DNA of 6,372 nt, taken from the NCBI GenBank assembly GCA_029244465.1, contig JAQWQN010000134.1:1-6372 (forward strand), written 5' to 3'. Each line of letters begins with the position of its first letter. Position 1 is the first letter of the stretch. This document shows positions 1-6,027 of the stretch, in pieces. The notes below the pieces were generated by a model. The model was not told the origin of the DNA, did no database searches, and was given only the letters and a program-made list of their open reading frames with translations. The stretch comes from Pseudomonadales bacterium (GTDB lineage Bacteria; Pseudomonadota; Gammaproteobacteria; Pseudomonadales; Azotimanducaceae). The position numbers and the translations under genes were made by a program.

Positions 1-74
<74 letters not shown>

Positions 75-82
75 GTAGGCGT

Positions 83-98
83 GTGTGCGTAAGCACAC
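83..98 (-). other. Leader hairpin of the tRNA-Glu transcript
   Basis: GTGTGC (83-88) and GCACAC (93-98) form a perfect 6-bp stem around a 4-nt loop. It lies between the predicted start site (about 108) and the mature 5' end of tRNA-Glu at 74. It could be a precursor leader structure removed during RNase P processing. The structure is seen; the role is inferred. Confidence 0.45.
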
Positions 99-114
99 CT
101 CTAAAGAGCGGCGC

Positions 115-143
115 ATTCTATGGACACACCTGCGTCCCGTCAA
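115..143 (-). promoter_or_regulatory. Sigma-70 promoter of tRNA-Glu
   Basis: Reading the minus strand, a -35 TTGACG (138-143) is followed by exactly 17 bp and a -10 TAGAAT (115-120). Directly downstream is a GC-rich stretch (GCGCCGC), typical of stringently controlled stable-RNA promoters. Transcription would start near 108, about 34 nt before the mature tRNA 5' end. The elements, spacing and discriminator all fit, so this is the most convincing promoter in the window. Confidence 0.85.
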
Positions 144-368
144 GAACTCAAGGGGGCTAAGACGCCCGCCAAGCTGGAATTTCAACAAGTCGACTGAGGT
201 TGGAAATTCTTGACCGCAGGGCATCATGTCCTGCTCATCGCATGATGGACATAACACCGTCATACGCCAAGTGGACGATGGATAAAACGGTGTCCAAAGG
301 GTGATTTCGCCCGCTGATTTGAGCATCAAAGATAATCGCGGATTGACGAAAAAAGTGACGGTACCTTC
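144..368. other. Gene-free region with successive inverted repeats
   Basis: I find no credible protein gene here; the only long open frame runs through the tRNA and has no recognisable family. The stretch carries a series of inverted repeats. GAATTTCAAC (177-186) pairs with GTT-g-GAAATTC (199-209, one bulged G). CATCATG (222-228) pairs with CATGATG (241-247). ACACCGT (254-260) pairs with ACGGTGT (287-293). GGGTG (299-303) pairs with CGCCC (308-312). TTTGA (318-322) pairs with TCAAA (326-330). They could be parts of a structured RNA or of the 3' untranslated region of the minus-strand monooxygenase. No convincing promoter or U-tract terminator was found. Confidence 0.35.
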
Positions 369-412
369 GATCGCGCGTTGATCGCGCGTTGATCGCGCGT
401 TGATCGCGCGTT
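369..412. repeat. Four perfect tandem copies of an 11-bp unit
   Basis: The unit GATCGCGCGTT occurs four times head to tail without a mismatch (starts at 369, 380, 391 and 402). A degenerate relative, ATCGCGGATTGA, lies at 335-346. Each copy brings one GATC site, and the 11-bp period is close to one helical turn, so identical faces repeat along the DNA. It lies 41 bp past the stop codon of the monooxygenase. It may be a simple slippage repeat or a phased protein-binding array. Confidence 0.9.
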
Positions 413-453
413 GGTTCTGTGAGCGAAAGTCGGCTGTGGTGATGATGATTGGC

Positions 454-1713
454 TTACAAGATAGTTTGCTCGCCAAGAATTGACGGGGCTGCGTTTAACG
501 CATCTTTGGCAAAACCTGCCGCTTGCTTGTAGTTCGCCATGTGCGCGGCGACCTCTTGTTGACTGATGATGTCGTGAATGGCTTGATCTGGTGATTGCCG
601 ACGTTCTTCAACGACACCAAGAATGCTGATCGGTCCGTTGCCACGGTTGCGTAGCACGAGTGCGTTCAAATCCTCAATGACGTCGTCTTGGAATTGCTGC
701 ACCGCGGCCTGAGTCTCGCCGTGCCGTTGTAGCTGAGCGCCGAGCAGGCGGGTATCGACAATCGCTTGGCTCGCGCCGTTAGATCCGACAGGGTACATGG
801 CATGAGCGGCATCGCCGATCAAGAGCGCGCGGCCGTCAACCCAGTTTGGTGCGGGGTCGCGGTCAACCAGCGGATATTCATAGACGGTTTGGGCGCCGCT
901 AATTATGTTTGGGACGTCGATCCATGGGAACTGCCAATCCAAAAAATGAGGTAGAAACTCTTCTTTTGCGACTTCACGATTCCAATCCGAGGAGGCCGGC
1001 TCTAGGCGTTTTTCGGGTGTGATTTCTGCGATCCAGTTCAGTGTGGTCAGCCCCCCAGCGTCGGGCTTGGTGATCGGATAACACACAAAGCGGTGATCAA
1101 GAGTGCCGATTAAGATGAAAGAATTATTTGTCCGTGGTGCGCGTGCTTGCGTGGTTCCTCGCCACATAATCGTGCCGCGCCACTGAGGCGCACCTTCGTT
1201 GGGGTGCATTTGTGCCCGCACCGCTGAATGTATGCCGTCTGCACCAACCAACAAGTCTCCAGAGCTTGTGAACGTCTGGCCGGATGACCGGGCAAAACAG
1301 GCAATAATGCGCTCGCCATCATTTTGATAGCTGACCAAACGCGCGTCTGTTTTGATGCACTCCGGGCCGAGACGTTTGACAACCTCTCGATATAAGGCCA
1401 TCTGCAGTTGCCCACGGTGGACAGAAAACTGCGGCCAGCGGTAGCCGGCAAGTGCGCCCCTGGGTTCTGACCAGACAAGTTGCGCATCTTTGGTGAACAG
1501 TGCCCATTCTTCAGCTTCAATGCCAATCTCGGCCAGCGTGTCCGCGAGACCCAGTTCGTACAACTCGCGCACGGCATTTGGTTGCAGGTTGATGCCGACG
1601 CCAAGCGGACGAAGCGCCTCGGCCGATTCGTAGACCCGACATTGCAGCCCGAGTTGGTGACACGTCAGCGCCATGCTCAACCCGGCAATGCCACCTCCGG
1701 CAATAATAATCAC
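454..1713 (-). CDS. FAD-dependent monooxygenase, PhzS-like class A flavoprotein
   Basis: A 419-residue single-component class A flavin monooxygenase, expected to use NAD(P)H and O2 to hydroxylate an aromatic or related ring in the cytoplasm. The N-terminal Rossmann fold has GGGIAG at residues 6-11 and an acidic ribose-binding Glu29. A conserved LGVGINLQP stretch lies at about 37-45, the DG motif (GADG, 157-160) is intact, and the GD motif is GDAAH at 300-304. Residues 35-105 and 155-320 resemble phenazine-1-carboxylate monooxygenase PhzS as I remember it, including WSEPRG, MWRG and the MYPVGSNGASQAI segment. The length fits the family (about 400). The start is GTG with a GAGG ribosome site 8 nt upstream (1722-1725). 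No phenazine genes are nearby, so the substrate is unknown. It is divergent from the dehydrogenase at 1961 and may share its control region. Confidence 0.92.
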   Translation of the reverse strand: MIIIAGGGIAGLSMALTCHQLGLQCRVYESAEALRPLGVGINLQPNAVRELYELGLADTLAEIGIEAEEWALFTKDAQLVWSEPRGALAGYRWPQFSVHRGQLQMALYREVVKRLGPECIKTDARLVSYQNDGERIIACFARSSGQTFTSSGDLLVGADGIHSAVRAQMHPNEGAPQWRGTIMWRGTTQARAPRTNNSFILIGTLDHRFVCYPITKPDAGGLTTLNWIAEITPEKRLEPASSDWNREVAKEEFLPHFLDWQFPWIDVPNIISGAQTVYEYPLVDRDPAPNWVDGRALLIGDAAHAMYPVGSNGASQAIVDTRLLGAQLQRHGETQAAVQQFQDDVIEDLNALVLRNRGNGPISILGVVEERRQSPDQAIHDIISQQEVAAHMANYKQAAGFAKDALNAAPSILGEQTIL

Positions 1714-1771
1714 GGCGCACGCCTCGCGCGGACTTTGGCGGCACTGATTGCTGTGCCGTCGTTACTCCAGC

Positions 1772-1790
1772 TTGACCGGATGTCGGTCAA
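1772..1790. promoter_or_regulatory. Operator-like palindrome TTGACCG-N5-CGGTCAA
   Basis: TTGACCG (1772-1778) and CGGTCAA (1784-1790) are perfect 7-bp inverted arms around a 5-bp spacer. The palindrome lies 58 bp upstream of the monooxygenase start, in the region shared with the divergent dehydrogenase. The size and symmetry suit a dimeric TetR- or GntR-type repressor site. No regulator gene lies in the window, so the binding protein is unknown. The symmetry is seen; the role is inferred. Confidence 0.55.
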
Positions 1791-1856
1791 CACACGCGAT
1801 ACCTCTTCGTCTGACAAGTCGACGCGGGCAGTGCGGCAAAAAAGAGTATGGTCGTT

Positions 1857-1870
1857 ATCATTGCAATGAT
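1857..1870. promoter_or_regulatory. Perfect 14-bp palindrome ATCATTGCAATGAT
   Basis: This is a gap-free 14-bp palindrome in the same divergent intergenic region, 90 bp upstream of the dehydrogenase start and 143 bp from the monooxygenase start. It differs in sequence from the palindrome at 1772-1790, so a second regulator or a nucleoid protein would be needed to explain it. It could also be chance. Confidence 0.4.
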
Positions 1871-1916
1871 CATGCTTCCCTGATTAGCGCTCCTATCTTA
1901 ATGACAATCACGTCGT

Positions 1917-1945
1917 GTTACATTGCTCCTATCAAAAGATATACA
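1917..1945 (+). promoter_or_regulatory. Weak candidate sigma-70 promoter for the dehydrogenase
   Basis: GTTACA (1917-1922) and TATACA (1940-1945) each match four of six consensus bases and are separated by 17 bp. Initiation would fall near 1952, leaving a very short leader before the preferred GTG start at 1961. This is tentative. Confidence 0.3.
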
Positions 1946-1960
1946 GAATGGGTGGGAAGC

Positions 1961-2740
1961 GTGAGCCGTGTGCAAGACAAAGTAGCCATCATTACCGGTG
2001 GCAGTTCGGGGATTGGTCGAGGCTGTGCCGTCAGGTTGGCTGAAGAAGGCGCCAAGGTGGCGGTAACGGACATCGATGAGGAGAAGGGGGCGGAAACTGT
2101 TGATGCGATTGTCAGCGCAGGCGGAGACGCGATGTTCCTGCAGCAGGATGTCACGCAAGAAGCAGATTGGGCGACCGTCGTTGAACGGGTTGTTGATACT
2201 TGGGGTGGGCTACACATACTTGTGAACAACGCGGGGATTGCCATTGGTGGCAGCATTTTAGAGCTGAGTCTTGCGGACTGGCAGCGCCAACAAGCGATCA
2301 ATCTTGATGGGGTGTTTCTCGGTGTGCGTAGCGCGATTCCGCGGATGATCGATAGTGGTTATGGATCCATCATCAACATGTCTTCGGTTGCCGGGCTGAA
2401 GGGTGCGGCAACGCTGTCGGCTTATAACGCAACAAAGGGCGGGGTGAGACTCTTCACCAAAGGTGTTGCACTAGAGTGTGCGAATTCAAGATGGCCAATT
2501 CGTGTGAACTCGGTTCATCCGGGAATTATAGATACACCGATATGGACTAAAGTAAATCCAGAATATTTTGAGGCTGGCGAGAACACGGTTGACGTCGATC
2601 AGATGGCGCAGGTGGGCGTGCCCACCGGTGAGGTTGGTTATCCGAGTGATATCGCCAACGGAGTGTTGTTCCTCGCGAGTGAGGAGTCGCGTTATGTCAC
2701 CGGGACGGAATTGGTCATTGATGGGGGCTTGTCGGCTTAA
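1961..2740 (+). CDS. Short-chain dehydrogenase/reductase (classical SDR, NAD-type)
   Basis: A 259-residue cytosolic alcohol/ketone oxidoreductase. The start is taken at GTG 1961, which gives an N-terminus typical of the family (MSRVQDKVAIITGG) and has a G-rich ribosome site at 1950-1955. GTG 1952 and 1970 are alternatives, and an upstream in-frame extension to 1748 has no SDR similarity. All classical motifs are present: TGxxxGIG at 12-19, Asp37 after the second strand (suggesting NAD(H)), NNAG at 89-92, and the catalytic tetrad Asn114, Ser142, Tyr155 and Lys159. The C-terminal stretch ends in the usual GTELVIDGG. RLFTKG and VNSVHPG segments recall cyclopentanol dehydrogenase and hydroxysteroid dehydrogenases, so an alicyclic or steroid-like alcohol is a reasonable guess, not proven. 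It is divergent from the flavin monooxygenase and tail to tail with the DUF2905 gene. Confidence 0.93.
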   Translation: MSRVQDKVAIITGGSSGIGRGCAVRLAEEGAKVAVTDIDEEKGAETVDAIVSAGGDAMFLQQDVTQEADWATVVERVVDTWGGLHILVNNAGIAIGGSILELSLADWQRQQAINLDGVFLGVRSAIPRMIDSGYGSIINMSSVAGLKGAATLSAYNATKGGVRLFTKGVALECANSRWPIRVNSVHPGIIDTPIWTKVNPEYFEAGENTVDVDQMAQVGVPTGEVGYPSDIANGVLFLASEESRYVTGTELVIDGGLSA

Positions 2741-2958
2741 TCAAAGAACTTGCGTATGAAGCTGATTACCAGAGACAGCACCACTGAGATCACGATCATA
2801 GTGGTGATGGGAAAGTAGAGCTGAAAATCTGCACGCTTAATGTGGATATCGCCAGGTAAATGCCCAAGCCAACCAAACAAGCCCGACTTCGCGATGAGTC
2901 CGGCAAGCAAAAAGAATGTGCCGATTAGAATCAGCCAGTTGCCGATAGAGCTGTTCAT
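2737..2958 (-). CDS. DUF2905 family small membrane protein
   Basis: A 73-residue protein with two hydrophobic segments (about residues 7-28 and 47-69). A conserved linker between them contains LGHLPGDIHIKR, followed by YFPITT. This is the pattern I know for DUF2905, a widespread bacterial inner-membrane family of unknown function and about 70 residues. Its ATG start is at 2958; I see no strong Shine-Dalgarno, as the nearest AGAGG lies about 17 nt upstream. Its TAA stop overlaps the TAA of the convergent dehydrogenase by two bases, leaving no room for a terminator between them. It is divergent from the CMD operon and is probably a separate housekeeping gene. Confidence 0.88.
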   Translation of the reverse strand: MNSSIGNWLILIGTFFLLAGLIAKSGLFGWLGHLPGDIHIKRADFQLYFPITTMIVISVVLSLVISFIRKFFD

Positions 2959-3005
2959 CGTTAAGTTCTAACGCCTCTGGGGATATGAGGCAAGGGGGAA
3001 TATCA

Positions 3006-3398
3006 GTGGGTTGGATACAATCTAGCGGCGTGACTGAAGATCTAACCGGCGTTCTCGGGCACAGACCTGAGCTGCAAGAGAAGTTTCAAGCGTTTACCGA
3101 GGCGATCGAAGCCGATGCAGCGCTGTCACCGGCGATACTTAACCTGTGCCGTGCCCAAGTTCAATTTGTCCACGGTGGCGCAGACCCAAAGCACCATGGC
3201 TTGACCGATGCGGAAGCCTGTGCCGTCAGAATTGCTGACCTCATGCCGCACGGCTACCACAATATTGAAGATGCGGACGTCACTGCGTTGGTGAAGCACT
3301 TTGGCGAACGTGGCGCGGTTAATTTGCTCACAGCAACATCGTTTTATGACGTCTCGGCTCGATTAACAAAGGTCTGGGCGCTTGAAGGGAGAGGCTGA
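3006..3398 (+). CDS. Carboxymuconolactone decarboxylase-like protein lacking the CxxC motif
   Basis: About 130 residues, mostly alpha-helical, distantly related to the CMD/AhpD fold. GTG 3006 is preferred because AAGGGGGA (2992-2999) sits 6 nt upstream. ATG 2985 would add seven residues but has only a poorly spaced G-run before it. Where CMD/AhpD proteins carry CxxC, this one has VHGG (near residue 55). Its only nearby cysteine is Cys48, one helix turn or more earlier, and His56 is present. The C-terminal half (residues about 68-125, with ACAVRIADL and the ALVKHFGERGAVNLL stretch) matches the second half of CMD domains. It is probably redox-inactive and may be structural, for example a partner subunit of the next gene, whose ATG follows this stop directly (TGAATG). 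Family assignment is moderate; function is unknown. Confidence 0.7.
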   Translation: MGWIQSSGVTEDLTGVLGHRPELQEKFQAFTEAIEADAALSPAILNLCRAQVQFVHGGADPKHHGLTDAEACAVRIADLMPHGYHNIEDADVTALVKHFGERGAVNLLTATSFYDVSARLTKVWALEGRG

Positions 3399-3911
3399 AT
3401 GTCTACGCAACCCAGGATTGACAGTGCGATTCCAGGGGAATTACCCAGTTTTGCTACGGTCACCGCGCATTCGCCTGAAATAATGGCGCGTTTCTTCGAT
3501 CTCTACGCCGAATTTTGGCAGGGCGGAGAGGTGCCCGCGGAACTTAAAGAGCTGACGCGGATGCGTAATGCTCGGGTCACGGATTGTGGCTACTGACGCA
3601 ACGTGCGTTTCGATTCCGCTCGTGCAGCGGGACTGACTGAAGAGACTGTTGACCAGGTTGAAGATGGATTTGAACAACGGTTTGGCGACCGTGAAGCTGC
3701 CGCCTTGAAGCTGACGGATCTCCTGATTACAAAAGTTGTACCCCCGGATGATACGTTGGCCCGTGAGCTAAAATATCATTTTACGGCCGCAGAATTGGTC
3801 GAGCTGTCGTTAGGCGTTGGACTTTTTTTGGGCATGTCTAAGGTCCTGATCACCCTAGGACTGGAACCGAAAGAGATGCCGGTCACCGTTTTGCCAACAC
3901 CAGGTGCTTAA
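3399..3911 (+). CDS. CMD/AhpD-like selenoprotein with CxxU active site (TGA read as Sec)
   Basis: Read through one in-frame TGA (3594-3596), this is a 170-residue carboxymuconolactone decarboxylase-family protein. The ATG follows the upstream stop with no gap and has GGGAGAGG about 5 nt before it. Residues 1-65 end in ELTRMRNARVTDCGY. Residues 67-170 continue in the same frame with RNVRFDSARAAGLTEE and the second CMD helical repeat. The TGA is codon 66, giving Cys63-Gly-Tyr-Sec66 where relatives have CGYC. In AhpD the second Cys is the nucleophilic thiol, so Sec would replace exactly that residue. A SECIS-like hairpin follows at 3614-3632. Expected role: cytosolic peroxidase or dithiol-disulfide oxidoreductase. 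The alternative is a nonsense mutation (pseudogene). Against that are the exact position, the intact frame, no other damage and the hairpin. The downstream part has no ATG or ribosome site for independent expression. Confidence 0.78.
3594..3596 (+). other. Predicted selenocysteine codon (UGA, Sec66)
   Basis: This in-frame TGA sits between the Tyr of C-G-Y and the conserved Arg-Asn-Val-Arg that follows the CxxC motif in family members. TGA is one base change from both Cys codons, TGT and TGC. It is the only stop between 3399 and the TAA at 3909-3911. Confidence 0.75.
3614..3632 (+). promoter_or_regulatory. SECIS-like stem-loop after the UGA codon
   Basis: TTCCGCT (3614-3620) pairs with AGCGGGA (3626-3632) as a 7-bp stem with one U-G pair, closing the 5-nt loop CGUGC (3621-3625). 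Below it, after an A-C mismatch, three more pairs are possible (3610-3612 with 3634-3636, one G-U). The loop starts 24 nt after the TGA and has G at its second position. As I recall the bacterial SECIS rules (loop 3-14 nt with G in the first two positions, about 16-37 nt from the UGA, a stem of 4 bp or more), it meets all of them. SelB binding is inferred. A smaller hairpin at 3596-3608 (ACGCA/TGCGT) could compete. Confidence 0.65.
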
Positions 3912-3912
3912 G

Positions 3913-5478
3913 ATGTACAACAGTGAACAACCCTATACCTCGCAGCGATCCCCCGTAGCCGCGGAAAATCTCGTGGCGACATCTCAGCCGTTGGCTGTTG
4001 AAGCCGGTGTCAACGCCTTGCGCCAAGGTGGCAACGCGATAGACGCGGCGCTGAGTGCGGCCATTACCTTGACTGTTGTGGAACCCAACAACAACGGCGT
4101 CGGCAGTGATGCGTTCTGTATTCTCTGGGATGGCGAGCAGTTAGTCGGTCTCAATGCGTCTGGCTGTGCTCCCATGGGCTGGTCTCTCGATCGTTTTTCT
4201 GGGCAGAAAAAGATGCCTTTGTTGGGTTGGGACGCGGTAACCGTGCCGGGCTGCGTTAGTGCGTGGGTAAGCTTGTCAGATAAATACGGCAAACTCCCGT
4301 TTGCCAGTCTGTTTGAATCCGCTATTCATTATGCGGAAGACGGGTTTCTTGTGGGTCCGAAGAGTGCTTACTACTGGCAGCTACTTGAGCGCACGTATAC
4401 GGCGTACCCTGACTGGGGTGCGCACTTCTCTCCAGTGCCGGCACCCGGCGCTCGATTTAAGCGTCCTGAGCTCGCGCAAACACTGCGTTTAATAGCGCAG
4501 AGCAAAGGTGAGGCCTTCTATCAGGGTGAACTGGCGGCAGCCATTGACGCGGCCAGTCGTGCTCAGGGTGGTGCCATGCGGATTGCTGATCTCGTGGCGC
4601 ATGAGCCGCTTTGGGTTGCACCGACTGAACAGGCGTACAATGGTGTGTGTCTGCATGAAATACCCCCGAACGGGCAGGGCCTTGCGGCACAAATTGCACT
4701 TGGCATCCTGCAGCACGTCGAACCTGCGGCGGTGGACAGTGCCGCTTGGGTTCACCAGCAAACAGAGGCAATGAAAATTGCCGTGCGCGCGTCCTTTGAA
4801 CACTTTGCTGATCCGCGTGCGATGACCCTCCCGCCAGAAGCGTTGCTGGCGCCGGGCTCTCTTGCGCGGGCAGCGAAACTGATCAACGATCGGGCGCAAT
4901 CGCTGCCACCGGTGTCGCTACCCATTAGTGAAGACACCGTTTATCTGACAACGGCGGATGCTGACGGAATGATGGTGTCCTATATCCAATCGAATTTCCT
5001 TGCCTTTGGTTCTGGCATTGTGATTCCTGGAACCGGGATATCGATGCAAAACAGAGGATCTGGATTTGTGCTCGATCCCAATCATCCAAATTGTGTTGGG
5101 CCTGGGAAAAGACCATTTCATACCATCATTCCCGGTTTTGTGACGCAAGATGAGCAACCCTTGATGAGCTTTGGGGTCATGGGTGGACACATGCAGCATC
5201 AAGGTCACGTACAGATGGTGACGCGTATGTTTGACCACCAACAAAACCCGCAAGCGGCCAGTGATGCGCCGCGCTGGCACGTCTACCCGGATTTTAGTCT
5301 CGGGCTGGAAGCCGGGTTCGATCCGTCAGTTTTAGAGGCGCTTCAAGCACGGGGTCACCAGGTTCGTTTTGATCCGATGGAGAGTACATTTGGCGGTGCG
5401 CAGCTCATTCGGCGGATGAATGATGGTTATGTGGGTGCATCAGATCACCGCAAGGAAGGCCTGGTGACTGGGTTTTGA
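3913..5478 (+). CDS. Gamma-glutamyltransferase-like Ntn hydrolase, YwrD-type, cytosolic
   Basis: A 521-residue member of the gamma-glutamyltranspeptidase superfamily, self-cleaving N-terminal-nucleophile hydrolases. ATG 3913 is preferred, with AGGTG 6 nt upstream and one base after the previous stop; GTG 3904 would overlap it. There is no signal peptide, unlike periplasmic GGT, so the protein is probably cytosolic. Seen motifs are the GGNAIDAA helix (39-46), VTVPG, PPNGQG, the predicted nucleophile Thr342 in EDTVYLTTAD, the SGIVIPGTGI loop, PGKRPFHTI and the GVMGGHMQHQGH block. Cleavage before Thr342 would give chains of about 341 and 180 residues. The substrate-binding region reads LNASGCAP (79-86). 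Neither the Arg of true GGT (the FRE region) nor the Arg of the GRAP form I recall in YwrD-like proteins is present; Cys85 replaces the latter. It may hydrolyse a gamma-glutamyl or other amide bond not found in glutathione itself. Confidence 0.9.
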   Translation: MYNSEQPYTSQRSPVAAENLVATSQPLAVEAGVNALRQGGNAIDAALSAAITLTVVEPNNNGVGSDAFCILWDGEQLVGLNASGCAPMGWSLDRFSGQKKMPLLGWDAVTVPGCVSAWVSLSDKYGKLPFASLFESAIHYAEDGFLVGPKSAYYWQLLERTYTAYPDWGAHFSPVPAPGARFKRPELAQTLRLIAQSKGEAFYQGELAAAIDAASRAQGGAMRIADLVAHEPLWVAPTEQAYNGVCLHEIPPNGQGLAAQIALGILQHVEPAAVDSAAWVHQQTEAMKIAVRASFEHFADPRAMTLPPEALLAPGSLARAAKLINDRAQSLPPVSLPISEDTVYLTTADADGMMVSYIQSNFLAFGSGIVIPGTGISMQNRGSGFVLDPNHPNCVGPGKRPFHTIIPGFVTQDEQPLMSFGVMGGHMQHQGHVQMVTRMFDHQQNPQAASDAPRWHVYPDFSLGLEAGFDPSVLEALQARGHQVRFDPMESTFGGAQLIRRMNDGYVGASDHRKEGLVTGF

Positions 5479-5507
5479 GATGAATACCAACTATTGGGAG
5501 ATAAACA

Positions 5508-5942
5508 GTGGCGATTAAGAACGTATTTGCTGAAACGACTGCGCTCAAGGCGCGCATCAAGAATATGAGCGTCGACGAGCTTCAAGCGCTGATGTCGAGC
5601 GTTGCCTCGGGTGAGACTTTGCTTGTGGACTTGCGAGAGATTCAAGAGGTGGTCGATCTCGGCACGATTCCGGGCGCGGAGCACGTTGCGCGCGGCATGC
5701 TGGAATTTTGGGCGGATCCCTTGAGCCCCTACTATCGGGAGTATTTTCAAGAGAATAAAAAGATTGTGGTGTTCTGTGCGGGCGGTGGTCGATCTGTTTA
5801 CGCCTCACTCGCACTTGAAGAGATGGGCTTCACAGATGTGGCGCATCTGGAAGTAGGCTTTAATGGCTGGAAAAAGGCGGGTGGCGCAGTTGACGATGTA
5901 TCGCAGACGAGTAAGTGGGTCCGTCGCCCGAGTAAAGACTGA
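5508..5942 (+). CDS. Single-domain rhodanese-like sulfurtransferase
   Basis: A 144-residue cytosolic protein with one rhodanese domain. The start is GTG 5508 with GGGAG (5496-5500) 7 nt upstream, 29 bp after the GGT-like stop. The conserved VDLRE lies at residues 40-44 and the GTIPGAEHV substrate-loop region at 52-60. The active-site loop is Cys90-AGGGRS, with Arg95 in the usual CxxxxR arrangement. GFNGWKKAGG near the C-terminus is typical. Cys90 should carry the persulfide during sulfane sulfur transfer. There is no signal peptide and no second domain. The N-terminal 35 residues form a helix ahead of the domain. Co-location with a CxxU redox protein and a GGT-like hydrolase suggests thiol or sulfane sulfur handling, but the donor and acceptor cannot be read from the sequence. 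Confidence 0.92.
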   Translation: MAIKNVFAETTALKARIKNMSVDELQALMSSVASGETLLVDLREIQEVVDLGTIPGAEHVARGMLEFWADPLSPYYREYFQENKKIVVFCAGGGRSVYASLALEEMGFTDVAHLEVGFNGWKKAGGAVDDVSQTSKWVRRPSKD

Positions 5943-6027
5943 GCGAAAGAATAGCCGACTAGCAGCTGAACAACAGGCACCTTGTCCGTTGGAAAACATG
6001 GCTAGCAAAGACGTGGAGGACTAGACG

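Noticed and set aside
1110..1604. Long overlapping open frames inside the monooxygenase on both strands
   Set aside because: These are shadow frames of a gene with all FAD motifs intact. Their products look like random Arg/Cys/Ser-rich translation.
1748..1960. 71-residue N-terminal extension of the dehydrogenase
   Set aside because: The extension has no SDR similarity, spans the palindromes and the candidate promoter, and would make the protein far longer than the usual 250-260 residues.
2939..2967. Possible promoter TTGCCG-17-TAAGTT for the CMD operon
   Set aside because: The -10 matches only three of six bases and the -35 four of six, partly inside DUF2905 coding sequence. This is too weak to annotate, though some promoter must exist near here.
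2959..2973. CGTTA-N5-TAACG inverted repeat between DUF2905 and the CMD operon
   Set aside because: The arms are only 5 bp and no second copy was seen. It is not above chance by itself.
3603..3911. Separate 102-residue gene downstream of the TGA
   Set aside because: It is in the same frame as the upstream part, starts at an internal GTG coding a conserved Val, has no ribosome site, and continues the CMD domain. It is better read as one gene with UGA recoding.
5943..6027. Terminator or small gene between the rhodanese and LLM genes
   Set aside because: I found no stable stem followed by a T-run and no short frame with a ribosome site. The only clear element is the GGAGGA that belongs to the LLM gene.
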